Shown: positions 56,001 to 63,937 of the stretch, one piece after another
How the letters are laid out: every line of letters starts with the position of its first letter
How positions within the stretch are numbered: the first letter of the stretch is position 1
Source: Algoriphagus oliviformis
GTDB lineage: Bacteria; Bacteroidota; Bacteroidia; Cytophagales; Cyclobacteriaceae
Direction of reading: 5' to 3'
DNA: 64,000 nt
Assembly: GCF_017254915.1 (NCBI RefSeq)
Contig: NZ_JAFKCT010000003.1
Span: forward strand, 1-64,000
The notes under the pieces: generated by a model
What the model saw: only the letters and a program-made list of their open reading frames with translations
Database searches by the model: none
Told to the model about the DNA's origin: nothing
Translations under genes and position numbers: made by a program

Positions 56001-56715
56001 GAACGGCGACCGGGAAATGGCCTACTCGCTCTGGCTGGCGGGCTTCGAGGTGAAGGACGTACACATGACCGACCTGATCTCCGGACGCGAAGACCTGAGC
56101 GATGTGCAGCTGATTGTCTTCGTGGGTGGCTTCTCCAACTCCGACGTGCTGGGTTCGGCCAAGGGCTGGGCGGGTGCCTTCCTCTACAACCCGAAAGCCA
56201 AGCAAGCCCTGGACAACTTCTACGCAAGACCTGACACGCTTTCGCTGGGCGTTTGTAACGGCTGCCAGCTGATGATCGAACTCGGTCTGGTGACTCCAGA
56301 CCACGACGTGAAGCCAAAGATGCTGCACAACGCCAGCCATAAGTTTGAGTCCACCTTCGTTAATGTGACCATCCCGCAAAACGACTCCGTGATGCTGGGA
56401 AGCCTAAGCGGACAGCGCCTCGGCGTATGGGTAGCGCACGGGGAAGGCAAATTCTACCTTCCAAAAGGTGAGAACGCCTACAACTTCGCGATGACCTACA
56501 GCTACGAGGCCTATCCGGGCAACCCGAACGGCTCCGACTTCGCCACTGCCGGTATCGCTTCGGACAACGGCCGCCACCTGGCGATCATGCCGCACATCGA
56601 GCGAAGCCTCAAGCCTTGGAACTGGCCGCACTACCCGACCGACAGAAATGACGACTTCACCCCTTGGATGGAGGCGTTTGTGAATGCGAGAGTTTGGATA
56701 GAAGAGAGAATTTGA
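53038..56715 (+). CDS. purL: Phosphoribosylformylglycinamidine synthase, single-chain form
   Basis: A 1225-residue enzyme of purine synthesis that converts FGAR and glutamine to FGAM with ATP. It is the long, fused form: N-terminal PurS-like part, linker with FGFSQVNSEHCRHKIFNG-like block (near 160), two AIR-synthase-like halves (LKAETHNSPTTVEPFNGAATGAGG; DHGAGGHLNCLSEL; ANWMWPAKNAGENDRLY) and a C-terminal glutaminase. The glutaminase Cys is in GVCNGCQLMIELG, and its His/Glu are in MPHIERS near the end. The start MIFFFESPQKLIYGV is normal for Bacteroidota. It stands alone with a -7 box upstream and a terminator downstream. Confidence 0.97.
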   Translation: MIFFFESPQKLIYGVQVPHPLSTEDIAKLTWLFGEAKAISGDKVSGNYSGPRKEMITPWSTNAVEITVNMGLAGIQRIEEFFPMAEGDQIDPMLQHAYEGLDQDIFDIHLQPEPIKPVTDIAAYNQSEGLALSQVEVDYLENVAKELGRPLTDSEVFGFSQVNSEHCRHKIFNGTFIIDGEEKPQTLFQLIKETSKKHPNRIASAYKDNVAFVQGPKVQQFAPKTQHQADFFETRDIDTVISLKAETHNSPTTVEPFNGAATGAGGEIRDRLAGGTASIPLAGTAVYMTSYSRSEKGRSWEKNLDERPWLYQTPMDILIKASNGASDFGNKFGQPLIAGSVLTFEHEEGDKQYGFDKVIMLAGGVGFTNAKYTKKDEPKAGDQIVIMGGDNYRIGMGGSAVSSLNTGELSNAIELNAIQRSNPEMQKRVSNVIRAMAESENNPIISIHDHGAGGHLNCLSELVESTGGTIHIDQLPVGDPTLSSKEIIGNESQERMGLVVGKKDIDTLKQLSERERAPFYVVGETTGDMHFKFENQKNGEKPVDWNLSYMFGSSPKTILEDKSGLTPAFAEADYSAGKLSQYIEEVLQLEAVACKDWLTNKVDRSVTGRVATQQTVGEIQLPLNDVAVMALDFTGNKGIATSIGHAPVAALADPEAGSRLAIAEALTNLIFAPIADGLKGVSLSANWMWPAKNAGENDRLYRAVQAVSDFAIELGVNIPTGKDSLSMTQKYPGGKVVYSPGTVIISSVGECSDITQTVKAALLPTAGSKVLYIDFSKDSAKLAGSSLYQILNKVGQATPTVADSAYFAKAFTAVQSLIEQGLVLAGHDISSGGILTALLEMCFPSLAVGLAVKESRLAESDVIKALFAENPGILIQVADDHSAEEMLTAAEIDFVELAEVTLDGKVALEAETLDVAALRDLWFKSSYLLDRKQSGEKLAKDRFDNYKNQALSYDFAEGWKGSFAAAGLDPFRTAKGKAKAAIIREKGVNGDREMAYSLWLAGFEVKDVHMTDLISGREDLSDVQLIVFVGGFSNSDVLGSAKGWAGAFLYNPKAKQALDNFYARPDTLSLGVCNGCQLMIELGLVTPDHDVKPKMLHNASHKFESTFVNVTIPQNDSVMLGSLSGQRLGVWVAHGEGKFYLPKGENAYNFAMTYSYEAYPGNPNGSDFATAGIASDNGRHLAIMPHIERSLKPWNWPHYPTDRNDDFTPWMEAFVNARVWIEERI

Positions 56716-56716
56716 A

Positions 56717-56776
56717 ATCTCAAATTTGAAATTTGAAATCAACATCCCCTCTGGAGCGATCTGGAGGGGATTTTTT
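56717..56776 (+). terminator. Terminator after purL with A/T-rich leader (copy of a repeated element)
   Basis: ATCCCCTC (56744-56751) pairs with GAGGGGAT (56764-56771) and is followed by seven T. Before it lie short direct repeats of AAATTTGAAAT. The same leader plus hairpin recurs at 63341-63402, and a relative is at 59586-59645. Confidence 0.8.
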
Positions 56777-56909
56777 TAGGATGGAAGAAGAAGCCGCATT
56801 AGGTAATGAAACTCTCGCTCGCCTAGTTTAGCCCAAATAACACATAGGAAAATATGCAAATGGTTGTGTATATTTTTCCGTTGAAACCCACTATCTCCAT
56901 TTCATAACA

Positions 56910-57575
56910 ATGCTATTTCCAGATCAAAATCGAATTTGTACAAACTGTAACTCCAAGCTCACATACGCTGACAAAAAGTATTGCTTTCATTACACTTGCA
57001 ACCAATGTGGCAATGAGACTATAGATTGGAACTCTGACGACTGCTGTAATGACCCATTTCCAGAACCACGCAAATGCTACCAGTCAGAGGAAGAATACTA
57101 TACTGACCAAGGCAACTATAGGGTTTACAATCAGTGCCAAAATTGTGGGAAGAAGATAGGTAATCAGCTGAAAAAGGCTGAATACCCAAACGTAGAATTA
57201 TTTGACTATGAACTTGAAAAAAGAGGGAAAGATGAGCGCAGGAAAATAAAGACTCTCTCCAACGAAATCTACGAACGTACCAGATTGAAAAAATCCGAGA
57301 ATTGGTGGGCTAATTATGAAGAATACCTTAAATCCCCAAAGTGGCTTGAAATATGCAAAATCGTACTTGAACGGGACGACTACATTTGTCAATCCTGTCT
57401 AACGGAAAAGGCAACCCAAGTACATCATAAGGATCCACGATTCAGATTTAATGAACCTCTGTTCACTCTGGTTTCGGTATGCAGAACTTGCCATGACATC
57501 ATAACCGAAATCGAACGAGGTAGACCTGCCAAAGAGGCCAATCAAATAAGATATCAATTCAATAAAGAAAAGTAA
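56910..57575 (+). CDS. HNH endonuclease-like protein with zinc ribbons
   Basis: A 221-residue protein. Two Cys pairs near the N-terminus (CTNCNSKL and CNQCGNE) and two more around 70-90 (CQNCGKK) form zinc ribbons. The C-terminal 75 residues are an HNH nuclease: YLKSPKWLEICKIVLERDDY, CQSC, then QVHHKDPRF and VCRTCHDIITE. The HH pair, the distal His and the CxxC pairs needed for the beta-beta-alpha metal fold are present. It is AT-rich and lies among repeats, which suggests transfer. The target is unknown. Confidence 0.8.
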   Translation: MLFPDQNRICTNCNSKLTYADKKYCFHYTCNQCGNETIDWNSDDCCNDPFPEPRKCYQSEEEYYTDQGNYRVYNQCQNCGKKIGNQLKKAEYPNVELFDYELEKRGKDERRKIKTLSNEIYERTRLKKSENWWANYEEYLKSPKWLEICKIVLERDDYICQSCLTEKATQVHHKDPRFRFNEPLFTLVSVCRTCHDIITEIERGRPAKEANQIRYQFNKEK

Positions 57576-57632
57576 CTGGCCCCACTGGGAGTAGTCGAAA
57601 CAATAGTAAGACTAATCGGAGCTTGCCCCCCT

Positions 57633-57675
57633 AGGCGTAGTCCCCGATAGTCATCGGGAGTAAAACGCCTTTTTA
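57633..57675 (+). terminator. Nested hairpin after the HNH gene (repeated element)
   Basis: Outer arms AGGCGT and ACGCCT enclose an inner hairpin CCCGAT-AGTC-ATCGGG, followed by TTTTTA. A second copy follows the next gene at 58300-58337. Confidence 0.6.
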
Positions 57676-57743
57676 TTTTTCTGAATTTTCAGTTCCCCAC
57701 TACGCCAAGCGATAAACCGTTGGAAGTAGGCTAAAATGACGAT

Positions 57744-58271
57744 ATGGAACAGCTCAAGAGTATATTTGAAATAGAAGACAAAGAGGATTTCGATAAGGCT
57801 TTCGAGCTATATCACGAGCTATACAAAACAAATCCTACGGACTTTGAAATTTGGAAACATTTCTTTTTTTTCCTTTGGATAGCGATTGAAGACGCCAAGT
57901 CAGAATTTCATGAAAGAATAAACCTTCGACAACGATTGAAAGAAATGTTTGACGATGGAAAGAGCAAATTTCTGCATCTGGCAGAATTCAAATTTATTGC
58001 TGGTTATGCAGTTTCTATCTTCCCTTATGAATTTGGCGACTATGATGACCTAAAAAAAGAGGGTCAAGAGCTGCTTCGACAAGCGTATCAAGAGGAACCT
58101 GACAATAAAATCTACCGAATGGTCTATCTCAGCAGTTCAAATTCTGACAAAAATGACTATAGACAATCGGAGTTGGATGCAAGTCCCGTTGTTTTGAAGA
58201 GATTTCAAGGGCCAGGACTCCTGAATAAGTACTTTAGACAGGTATTGAACAGAATAGATAAAAAAAACTAA
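57744..58271 (+). CDS. Unknown helical protein
   Basis: A 175-residue acidic protein that is probably all-helical. The start MEQLKSIFEIEDKEDFDKAFELYHELYKTNPTD resembles a TPR-like helix pair, and the rest has aromatic-rich helices (WKHFFFFLWIAIED). No family is recognised. The gene is AT-rich like the HNH gene before it, and both are followed by the same nested hairpin. They may have arrived together. No signal peptide or membrane helix is clear. Confidence 0.6.
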   Translation: MEQLKSIFEIEDKEDFDKAFELYHELYKTNPTDFEIWKHFFFFLWIAIEDAKSEFHERINLRQRLKEMFDDGKSKFLHLAEFKFIAGYAVSIFPYEFGDYDDLKKEGQELLRQAYQEEPDNKIYRMVYLSSSNSDKNDYRQSELDASPVVLKRFQGPGLLNKYFRQVLNRIDKKN

Positions 58272-58299
58272 GCCCCTCGAGCGTAGTTTGATACTGGCC

Positions 58300-58337
58300 T
58301 AGGCGTAGTCCGCGATAGTCATCGGGAGCAAAACGCC
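58300..58337 (+). repeat. Nested hairpin, second copy
   Basis: Same design as at 57633-57670: AGGCGT and ACGCCT around GCGAT-AGTC-ATCGG, but with less T after it. The inner stem has one changed pair. Confidence 0.5.
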
Positions 58338-58714
58338 TTCCTATTCCTCCGAATTTGCAATTCGCCAACAATCCCCTACCCCAAAACAAACCCATCCTAC
58401 CAAAAACCAAGAACGGTGCAGGTAAAAGCAGCATCGATGTACCAAAAAACAAGATCGATCTAGGTAAAAACAACATTGATGTACCTACAGCAGGGACGAT
58501 GGCAGGCACGAAGTAAGATCATCCGATCTGGGACAAGAGCGATGTACCTAAAAGCAAGACGAGGTTTGTTTTTTACACCATCATCCCTGCTGTAGCAAGA
58601 CGAGCCCTACTTCCAACAGCAATCACGTTTCCGCAGATAGATATTTCCTCATTTTTCGATAGAATAGTTGGAAACACAAGCTCGAAACCTGGTCATTGCC
58701 GACCTGCCCTGAAC

Positions 58715-59570
58715 TCCCCCCTAGGGGCGCTAGCCCCGACATCTTCGTAGAAAAAGTGATCCTTCCCTAGAAGGGGCGTAGCCCTGACATCCTACGAATC
58801 ATAAAAGGACACATTACAGCGCTACGCGCCTCTCGGAAATATGCCTCAACAACTAGGCTACGAAGATCGCCGGGCTACGCCCTGCAAAATCGCAACAAGC
58901 AGCTACGACCTTGAATGGAATTTGATCACCCTTTAGTCCCAACGGGACGGCAGCTCGGTAGCAAATGAACGGCAAAAATCCCACGAGTCCCGTTGGGACG
59001 ATCCTACACGACAATCAAATGTTAATTCCTGGATCATGCCTACGGCATTCCCTTTCGTTTACGGCCATATAGCTACCGAGCTGTCTTGCCTACGGCAATC
59101 ATCCCGATCAATCCCTATCCAGCCGCCGCCAGGGGCGCTAGCCCCGACATTTTCGTAGAAAAAATCATCACACAACTTCCCTAGAAGGGGCGTAGCCCTG
59201 ACATCCACCGAATCCCACGAAAGCAGATCACGGCGCTGCGCGTCTCGTGAAACTAGGCCTAACACCAAGAACTACCAAGATCGCCGGGCTACGTCCTGCA
59301 AAGTCTCACGCCCCAGTCGATGGCTTTCCGTCCGTAGGCAGATCTCCACCGACTGAAACCACAGCTCCGTCGACCCCCACCTTGCGCCTCAGCAAAAGTC
59401 CCAGCGGGACGGCAGCTCGGTAGCAAATCAACAGAATCAATCCCATGAGTCCCGTAGGGACGATCCTACACGACAATCAAATGTTTATTCTTGGATCATG
59501 CCTACGGCATTCCCTTTCGTTTACGGCCATATAGCTACCGAGCTGTCCTGCCTACGGCAATCATCTACTG
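58715..59570. repeat. Composite palindromic repeats, two copies in tandem
   Basis: Two successive copies of a composite unit of about 420-440 bp. Parts are: GGGGCGCTAGCCCCGACAT and GAAGGGGCGTAGCCCTGACA boxes; CAGCGCTACGCGCCTC; CTACGAAGATCGCCGGGCTA; and a long cruciform whose arms contain GGCAGCTCGGTAGC and GCTACCGAGCTGTC around an inner GTCCC-GGGAC hairpin. Single copies lie at 61190-61590 and 63420-63830. The stretch 58338-58714 holds only short degenerate words. No real gene is seen in 58272-59867. Confidence 0.75.
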
Positions 59571-59585
59571 CGGGTCTCAAACCCC

Positions 59586-59645
59586 GAATTTTTCAAATTC
59601 AAATCAAAATCCCCCTGGAGCGCTCTGCAGGGGATTATTTTTGCA
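59586..59645 (+). terminator. Terminator-like hairpin, diverged copy
   Basis: ATCCCC (59609-59614) pairs with GGGGAT (59630-59635) with extra pairs inside, then ATTATTTTTG. The A/T-rich leader TTTCAAATTCAAATC precedes it. It is a relative of the elements at 56717 and 63341, but no gene ends directly upstream. Confidence 0.45.
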
Positions 59646-59867
59646 TCTTTAACCCAACTAATTCTTGGCGAGACTCCCGCGAAACACCAAAATCGCCTCG
59701 CAAAATATCCTGTGAGGGGCAATTTGGTAATGGAAAAGCAAACGCTTTTTACACCGGACAAAATCCTAAAACCTATCTTGTCGATCCAGAAACCGAAACT
59801 GCTTTAAAAATTTACGCAGTAGAAACCCCACAAATGCAGGTATAGATCCACTGCCAACCACCTAGAA

Positions 59868-61049
59868 ATGATCAGAATAAGCAAAAATGTAATTGTCGTA
59901 CTTTTTTTTCTATTAGGGCTTAGCCAGGCAAAGTCACAAGACCTTGGCCAGATTGTAATCGGCACAAAACATTCAATTACTTCAAATATCCTGAGCGAAG
60001 AGAGAGAATATTGGATCAGCCTCCCTGATTCGTACAATGATCCACAGTCATCCTACAAGAGATATCCCGTGCTTGTGGTGCTGGATGGAAACCTGCACTT
60101 TAGGACTGTTGCGACGATGACAAACTACATGAGTTCTGATGTGTACGGGAGCCGGGACATCCCCGAGATGATCGTGGTGGCTATTCAAAACGTGGATCGA
60201 AGGAGAGATTTCACTCCGGACAAAATCATTACAGTTCGCGAGAATAACACTGGAGGTGGGGATCGGTTTATGGGCTTTTTGGAAGACGAACTCTTACCTG
60301 AGTTGGATAAAAAGTTCAGAACAGCTCCCTATCGCATACTCTACGGACATTCTTTAGGCGGCCTGTTGGCTTCCCATGCCTATATGAGAAAAGAGACCCT
60401 TTTCAACTCGTTCATTGCCGTTGACCCGAGTTTTGGGACATGGGATTCAGAAACCATGGACAAAAAATTGGACTCCCTGACGGATCGGTCTTTTGAAAGG
60501 TTTATTTACATCGCCACTGCAAATTGGGGCAAAAGGAATATCAGGAACCGTGACCGTCACGTGAGGTTCTACGAGGCATTGAACAGTAAGTGCGAAGGGA
60601 AACTGCCCGCGAAACTGGAGTATTTCGAAGATGAGGACCATAGCTCAGTGCCTGTCGTTGCATTCCACAACGGCATCTCGGCAATTTTTGAAGGCTATGG
60701 AATCTCCTACCGCGATGTAGAAAGCACAGAGCAGCTAATACAGCATTTTCAGGAACTTTCGAAGCGACTTTCATGGAATTTCCTACCTCCTGAGTATCTG
60801 GTAAACCAATTGGGCTATCGAATGATCCAAAGCGCAAGTGATGGAGACAGATCGAAGGCCCTAGAATACTTTACGATGAATGTGGAAAATTACCCCGAAT
60901 CCTCCAATGCCCACGATAGCCTCGGAGAAGCCCATGAAACACTAGGCAATACTGAGAAAGCACTCGAACACTATATAAAATCCCTTGAATTAGACCCAGG
61001 CAATGAACACGCCGAAATGAAAATAAAGGAATTGGAACGAGTCAACTAA
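59868..61049 (+). CDS. Secreted esterase (EstD/Fes-like alpha/beta hydrolase) with TPR
   Basis: A 393-residue protein. A signal peptide (ISKNVIVVLFFLLGLSQAKSQ) leads to an alpha/beta hydrolase domain of the esterase D type (about 30-280). Blocks are RYPVLVVLDGNLHFR, the nucleophile in LYGHSLGGLLASH (Ser at about 164), an acidic residue near FIAVDPSFG and DEDHSSVPV with the likely catalytic His. Residues about 320-390 are one to two TPR units (DSLGEAHETLGNTEKALEHYIKS). Related proteins hydrolyse acyl or siderophore esters, and the substrate here is unknown. The gene is more AT-rich than its surroundings and is flanked by repeats on both sides. Confidence 0.88.
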   Translation: MIRISKNVIVVLFFLLGLSQAKSQDLGQIVIGTKHSITSNILSEEREYWISLPDSYNDPQSSYKRYPVLVVLDGNLHFRTVATMTNYMSSDVYGSRDIPEMIVVAIQNVDRRRDFTPDKIITVRENNTGGGDRFMGFLEDELLPELDKKFRTAPYRILYGHSLGGLLASHAYMRKETLFNSFIAVDPSFGTWDSETMDKKLDSLTDRSFERFIYIATANWGKRNIRNRDRHVRFYEALNSKCEGKLPAKLEYFEDEDHSSVPVVAFHNGISAIFEGYGISYRDVESTEQLIQHFQELSKRLSWNFLPPEYLVNQLGYRMIQSASDGDRSKALEYFTMNVENYPESSNAHDSLGEAHETLGNTEKALEHYIKSLELDPGNEHAEMKIKELERVN

Positions 61050-61189
61050 GCAAAATATGCGGTCGGCAAGGCATCGGTATTCCGGATTGTCTCGTGCTTG
61101 CCAGTTTTGCTACACATCCTCGAAAAGTAGCCCTGGATCCTCCGAAAACCTCTAAGGTAAATCTCAGTGCTACGCGCCTCGACCACCAA

Positions 61190-61590
61190 GATCACCGCGC
61201 TAGGCCCGGCTAAATCGCACGCCTTGCTTGATGCCTGTCCGTCCGTAGGCGGATTTCGATTGACAGAAAAACAAAGCTCCCTTTACGCCCACCATACAGC
61301 ATAGCAAAAGTCCCAGCGGGACGGCAGCTCGGTAGCAAATCAACAGAATCAATCCCATGAGTCCCGTAGGGACGACCCCATACGGCAATCGTCCCGATCA
61401 ATTCCTATCCAGCCGCCGCCAGGGGCGCTAGCCCCACCATCTTCGTAGAAAAAACATCACAGGCACCCCCGAAAGGGGCGTAGCCCTGACATCCACCAAA
61501 TCCTACAAGACCAGATCTCAGCGCTTCGCACCTCTGGAAACACGGATTTCCAACTAGGCTACGAAGATCGCCAAGCTACGCCTTTCAAAC
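61190..61590. repeat. Composite palindromic repeat, third copy
   Basis: It contains CTGTCCGTCCGTAGGCGGAT, the AGTCCCAGCGGGACGGCAGC arm, AGTCCCGTAGGGACGA, AGGGGCGCTAGCCCC and GAAAGGGGCGTAGCCCTGAC boxes in the same order as at 58715-59570. Part of the long cruciform (the GCTACCGAGCTGTC arm) is missing. No gene is seen between 61050 and 61596. Confidence 0.7.
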
Positions 61591-61596
61591 ACCCCC

Positions 61597-62070
61597 TCAC
61601 TTCTCGTATTCGATCGCCCTGATCTTCCAAGCCATCTGCCCGTTGGGCGTCTGGACGAGCACTTCCTCGCCGACTTCCTTTTTCAGCAGGGCCTGCGCCA
61701 TGGGGGAATCGATGGAGATGTAGTCCCTGCACTCAAACAGTTCCTCTCCGCCGACAATCCGCAGGCGGATCTTGTGCCCTTTGGCACTCTCGATCTCAAC
61801 CCAGGCTCCAAAGAGCACTTTTCCCTCCTGATAGGGCGCATAGGGAATCACCTTCAGGTCGTCGATGCATTTGCGCAGGTAGTGCACCCGCTTGTCAATC
61901 TCCCGCAGTCGTTTCTTGTTGTAATGGTAATCGGCATTTTCAGAGCGATCCCCGAGGCTGGCCGCCCAGGCAACCTTTTGGGTGGTTTCGGGCCGCTCCA
62001 CCTTCCAGAGCTGATCCAGCTCGGCCTTGACCTTTTCCAATCCTTCGGGTGTAATCCACATCGTCTTCAT
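61597..62070 (-). CDS. greB: Transcript cleavage factor GreB-like
   Basis: A 157-residue Gre factor. The N-terminal coiled coil (ITPEGLEKVKAELDQLWKVE, to about 75) ends in LGDRSENADYHYNKKRLRE, with the D and E of the acidic tip that reach into the RNA polymerase secondary channel. The C-terminal FKBP-like domain follows (VLFGAWVEIESAKGHKIRLR, ISIDSPMAQALLKKEVGEEV). NADYHYNKKRLREID is the GreB pattern; GreA usually has NAEYHAAK-like residues. It rescues backtracked polymerase. The start at 62070 gives MKTMWITPEGL; a second ATG three codons later is possible. Confidence 0.93.
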   Translation of the reverse strand: MKTMWITPEGLEKVKAELDQLWKVERPETTQKVAWAASLGDRSENADYHYNKKRLREIDKRVHYLRKCIDDLKVIPYAPYQEGKVLFGAWVEIESAKGHKIRLRIVGGEELFECRDYISIDSPMAQALLKKEVGEEVLVQTPNGQMAWKIRAIEYEK

Positions 62071-62489
62071 CGGGTAGTTCGGGTTTTATGGGGTGAATGG
62101 GAATTTCGGCTCCTATCACAAAAAAGAGACTTTTCATCCCTAAGCAAAAAAAGGGCAATTGCGGCAAAATCCCAACCGGACGGATGATTAGGGCAAGTCC
62201 CAGCGAGACGGAAGCTCGGGAACAAGTGAACAGCAAAGACCGCTTGCTCCCGGTTCGCCACCTGCTCATCCGAAGGACTCCCAAAGCCTGATACTCGTCG
62301 AAACCAGCCAAGGCAAACGATTCCGCAGATTTGGCAAAACTTACGGACTCGCTTTGGCTTGCATTCCCTAAATTGGAAGCATAGAAACTCAAAATAACCC
62401 GAACGGAATCAAGCATGGCCCAGCCACTGCAAGATTCCACCTGCCTGACGGCAGTCAGGTGTGGCCATTGAAAAACAAAACACAAACCC
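62071..62489. other. Intergenic region with repeat remnants
   Basis: About 420 bp between divergent greB and the next gene. Near 62195-62225 lies a decayed copy of the AGTCCCAGCGGGACGGCAGC arm, and at 62442-62461 the hairpin CCTGCCTGACGGCAGTCAGG. No gene is seen. Confidence 0.5.
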
Positions 62490-63323
62490 ATGAAATCAAC
62501 CTTATTGACCCTTTTGCTGGCCATCTCCCTGATGGTCTGCAAGGCACAGGACAGCAAACCCGGACCTCAGCTCCCACCTGAAACAGGCGAAACCTTCAAG
62601 GTAGGCATCGCCGGCTACACTTTCGTGAAGTTCGACCTGGACAAGACCCTCGAAACGCTCCAAGCCCTGGATGTACACTACCTATGCATCAAGGATTTCC
62701 ACTTGCCGATGACGAGCACCGATGCTGAAATCGCCGCTTTTCACGAAAAACTGAAAGCCCATGACATCACCGGATATGCCGTGGGGCCGATCTACATGAG
62801 AAGCGAAGAGGATATAGACAAGGCTTTTGACTATGCGAAACGGGTCGGCGTAAAGTTGATTGTAGGCGTTCCCAATCCCGAGTTGCTTCCTTATGTGGAG
62901 AAAAAGGTAAAGGAGTATGATTTCAAATACGCCATCCACCTGCACGGACCGGACATCAAAATCTACCCAGATGCCGATGACGTGTGGAACCACACCAAAG
63001 ACCTCGACCCTCGGATCGGAATGTGCCTGGACATCGGACACGACACCCGCAATGGCAAAGATCCTGTTGCCGATCTCGAAAAATACCACAGCCGTGTCTT
63101 CGACATGCACATCAAGGACGTGACGGCTCCGGTCAAAGCGGGCTATTCACTCGAAGTAGGCCGTGGGATCATCGACTTTCCCGCCATGGTGAGAATGATC
63201 CGAAAAGTAGGCTACACCGGCGTGTGCAGCCTGGAGCATGAGCGCAACATGGACAACCCATTCATGGGCATCGCCGAATCCATCGGCTACTTCCGCGGCG
63301 TGATCGAAACGACCAAAGAGTAG
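62490..63323 (+). CDS. Secreted sugar phosphate isomerase/epimerase-like TIM barrel
   Basis: A 277-residue protein with a signal peptide (MKSTLLTLLLAISLMVCKAQ; the Cys at 17 is followed by KAQ, so normal signal cleavage or lipidation is undecided). The rest is an AP-endonuclease-2/xylose-isomerase-like TIM barrel: FKVGIAGYTFVKFDLDKTLE, HYLCIKDFHLP, GVKLIVGVPNPELLP, KYAIHLHGP, GMCLDIGHDTRNGKDP, HSRVFDMHIKDVT and GVCSLEHERN. Metal ligands (His, Asp, Glu) fit these blocks. Such exported enzymes in Bacteroidota act on sugars or inositols in the periplasm. The substrate is unknown. Confidence 0.88.
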   Translation: MKSTLLTLLLAISLMVCKAQDSKPGPQLPPETGETFKVGIAGYTFVKFDLDKTLETLQALDVHYLCIKDFHLPMTSTDAEIAAFHEKLKAHDITGYAVGPIYMRSEEDIDKAFDYAKRVGVKLIVGVPNPELLPYVEKKVKEYDFKYAIHLHGPDIKIYPDADDVWNHTKDLDPRIGMCLDIGHDTRNGKDPVADLEKYHSRVFDMHIKDVTAPVKAGYSLEVGRGIIDFPAMVRMIRKVGYTGVCSLEHERNMDNPFMGIAESIGYFRGVIETTKE

Positions 63324-63340
63324 GAAGGCGGGAATTCGAT

Positions 63341-63402
63341 ATTTGAAGTTTGAAATTTGAAACAACATCCCCTCTGGAAGATTCTGGAGGGGATTTTCTT
63401 TT
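63341..63402 (+). terminator. Terminator with A/T-rich leader, second copy
   Basis: ATCCCCTC (63367-63374) pairs with GAGGGGAT (63387-63394), then TTTCTTTT. The leader TTTGAAGTTTGAAATTTGAA is nearly the same as that of the purL terminator at 56717. Confidence 0.75.
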
Positions 63403-63419
63403 ATATACCTCCTTGGTCG

Positions 63420-63830
63420 GAGCCTGTCCGTCCGTAGGCGGATTTCCATTGACAGAAAACAAAGCTCCCTTTACGCCCACCATACAGCATAGCAAAAGTC
63501 CCAGCGGGACGGCAGCTCGGTAGCAAATCAATAGAATCAATCCCTAGAGTCCCGGAGGGACGATCCTATACGGCAATCAAATGGCTATTCATGGATCATG
63601 CCTACGGCATTCACTTTTCGGTCACTCCTCTATCACTACCGAGCTGTCTTGCCTACGGCAATCGTCCCGATCAATTCCTATCCAGCCGCCGCCAGGGCCG
63701 CTAGCCCCGACATCTTCGTAGAAAAAATCATCACACAACTTCCCTAGAAGGGGCGTAGCCCTGACATCCATCGAATCCTACAAGACTTGATCACAGCGCT
63801 ACGCGCCTCGCGAAACGGAGATTTAACGCC
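63420..63830. repeat. Composite palindromic repeat, fourth copy
   Basis: Full-length copy with CTGTCCGTCCGTAGGCGGAT, both arms of the long cruciform (GGCAGCTCGGTAGC near 63510; CTACCGAGCTGTC near 63637), AGTCCCGGAGGGACGA, the CCGCTAGCCCCGACAT box and GAAGGGGCGTAGCCCTGACA. It ends about 110 bp before the last gene. Confidence 0.75.
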
Positions 63831-63937
63831 CTGCTTAGCATCATAACAACCCCTTCTCTCTCTCCTTGGTCGGTGTCACCACCGACGGAAATTTCTGCAC
63901 GATAGTATCTTTCATCTGCTCTCGTTACATTAGATCC

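Noticed and set aside
58234..59845. Several short frames of 60-115 codons in the repeat region
   Set aside because: They consist of translated palindromic repeats, appear in several frames and recur in each repeat copy.
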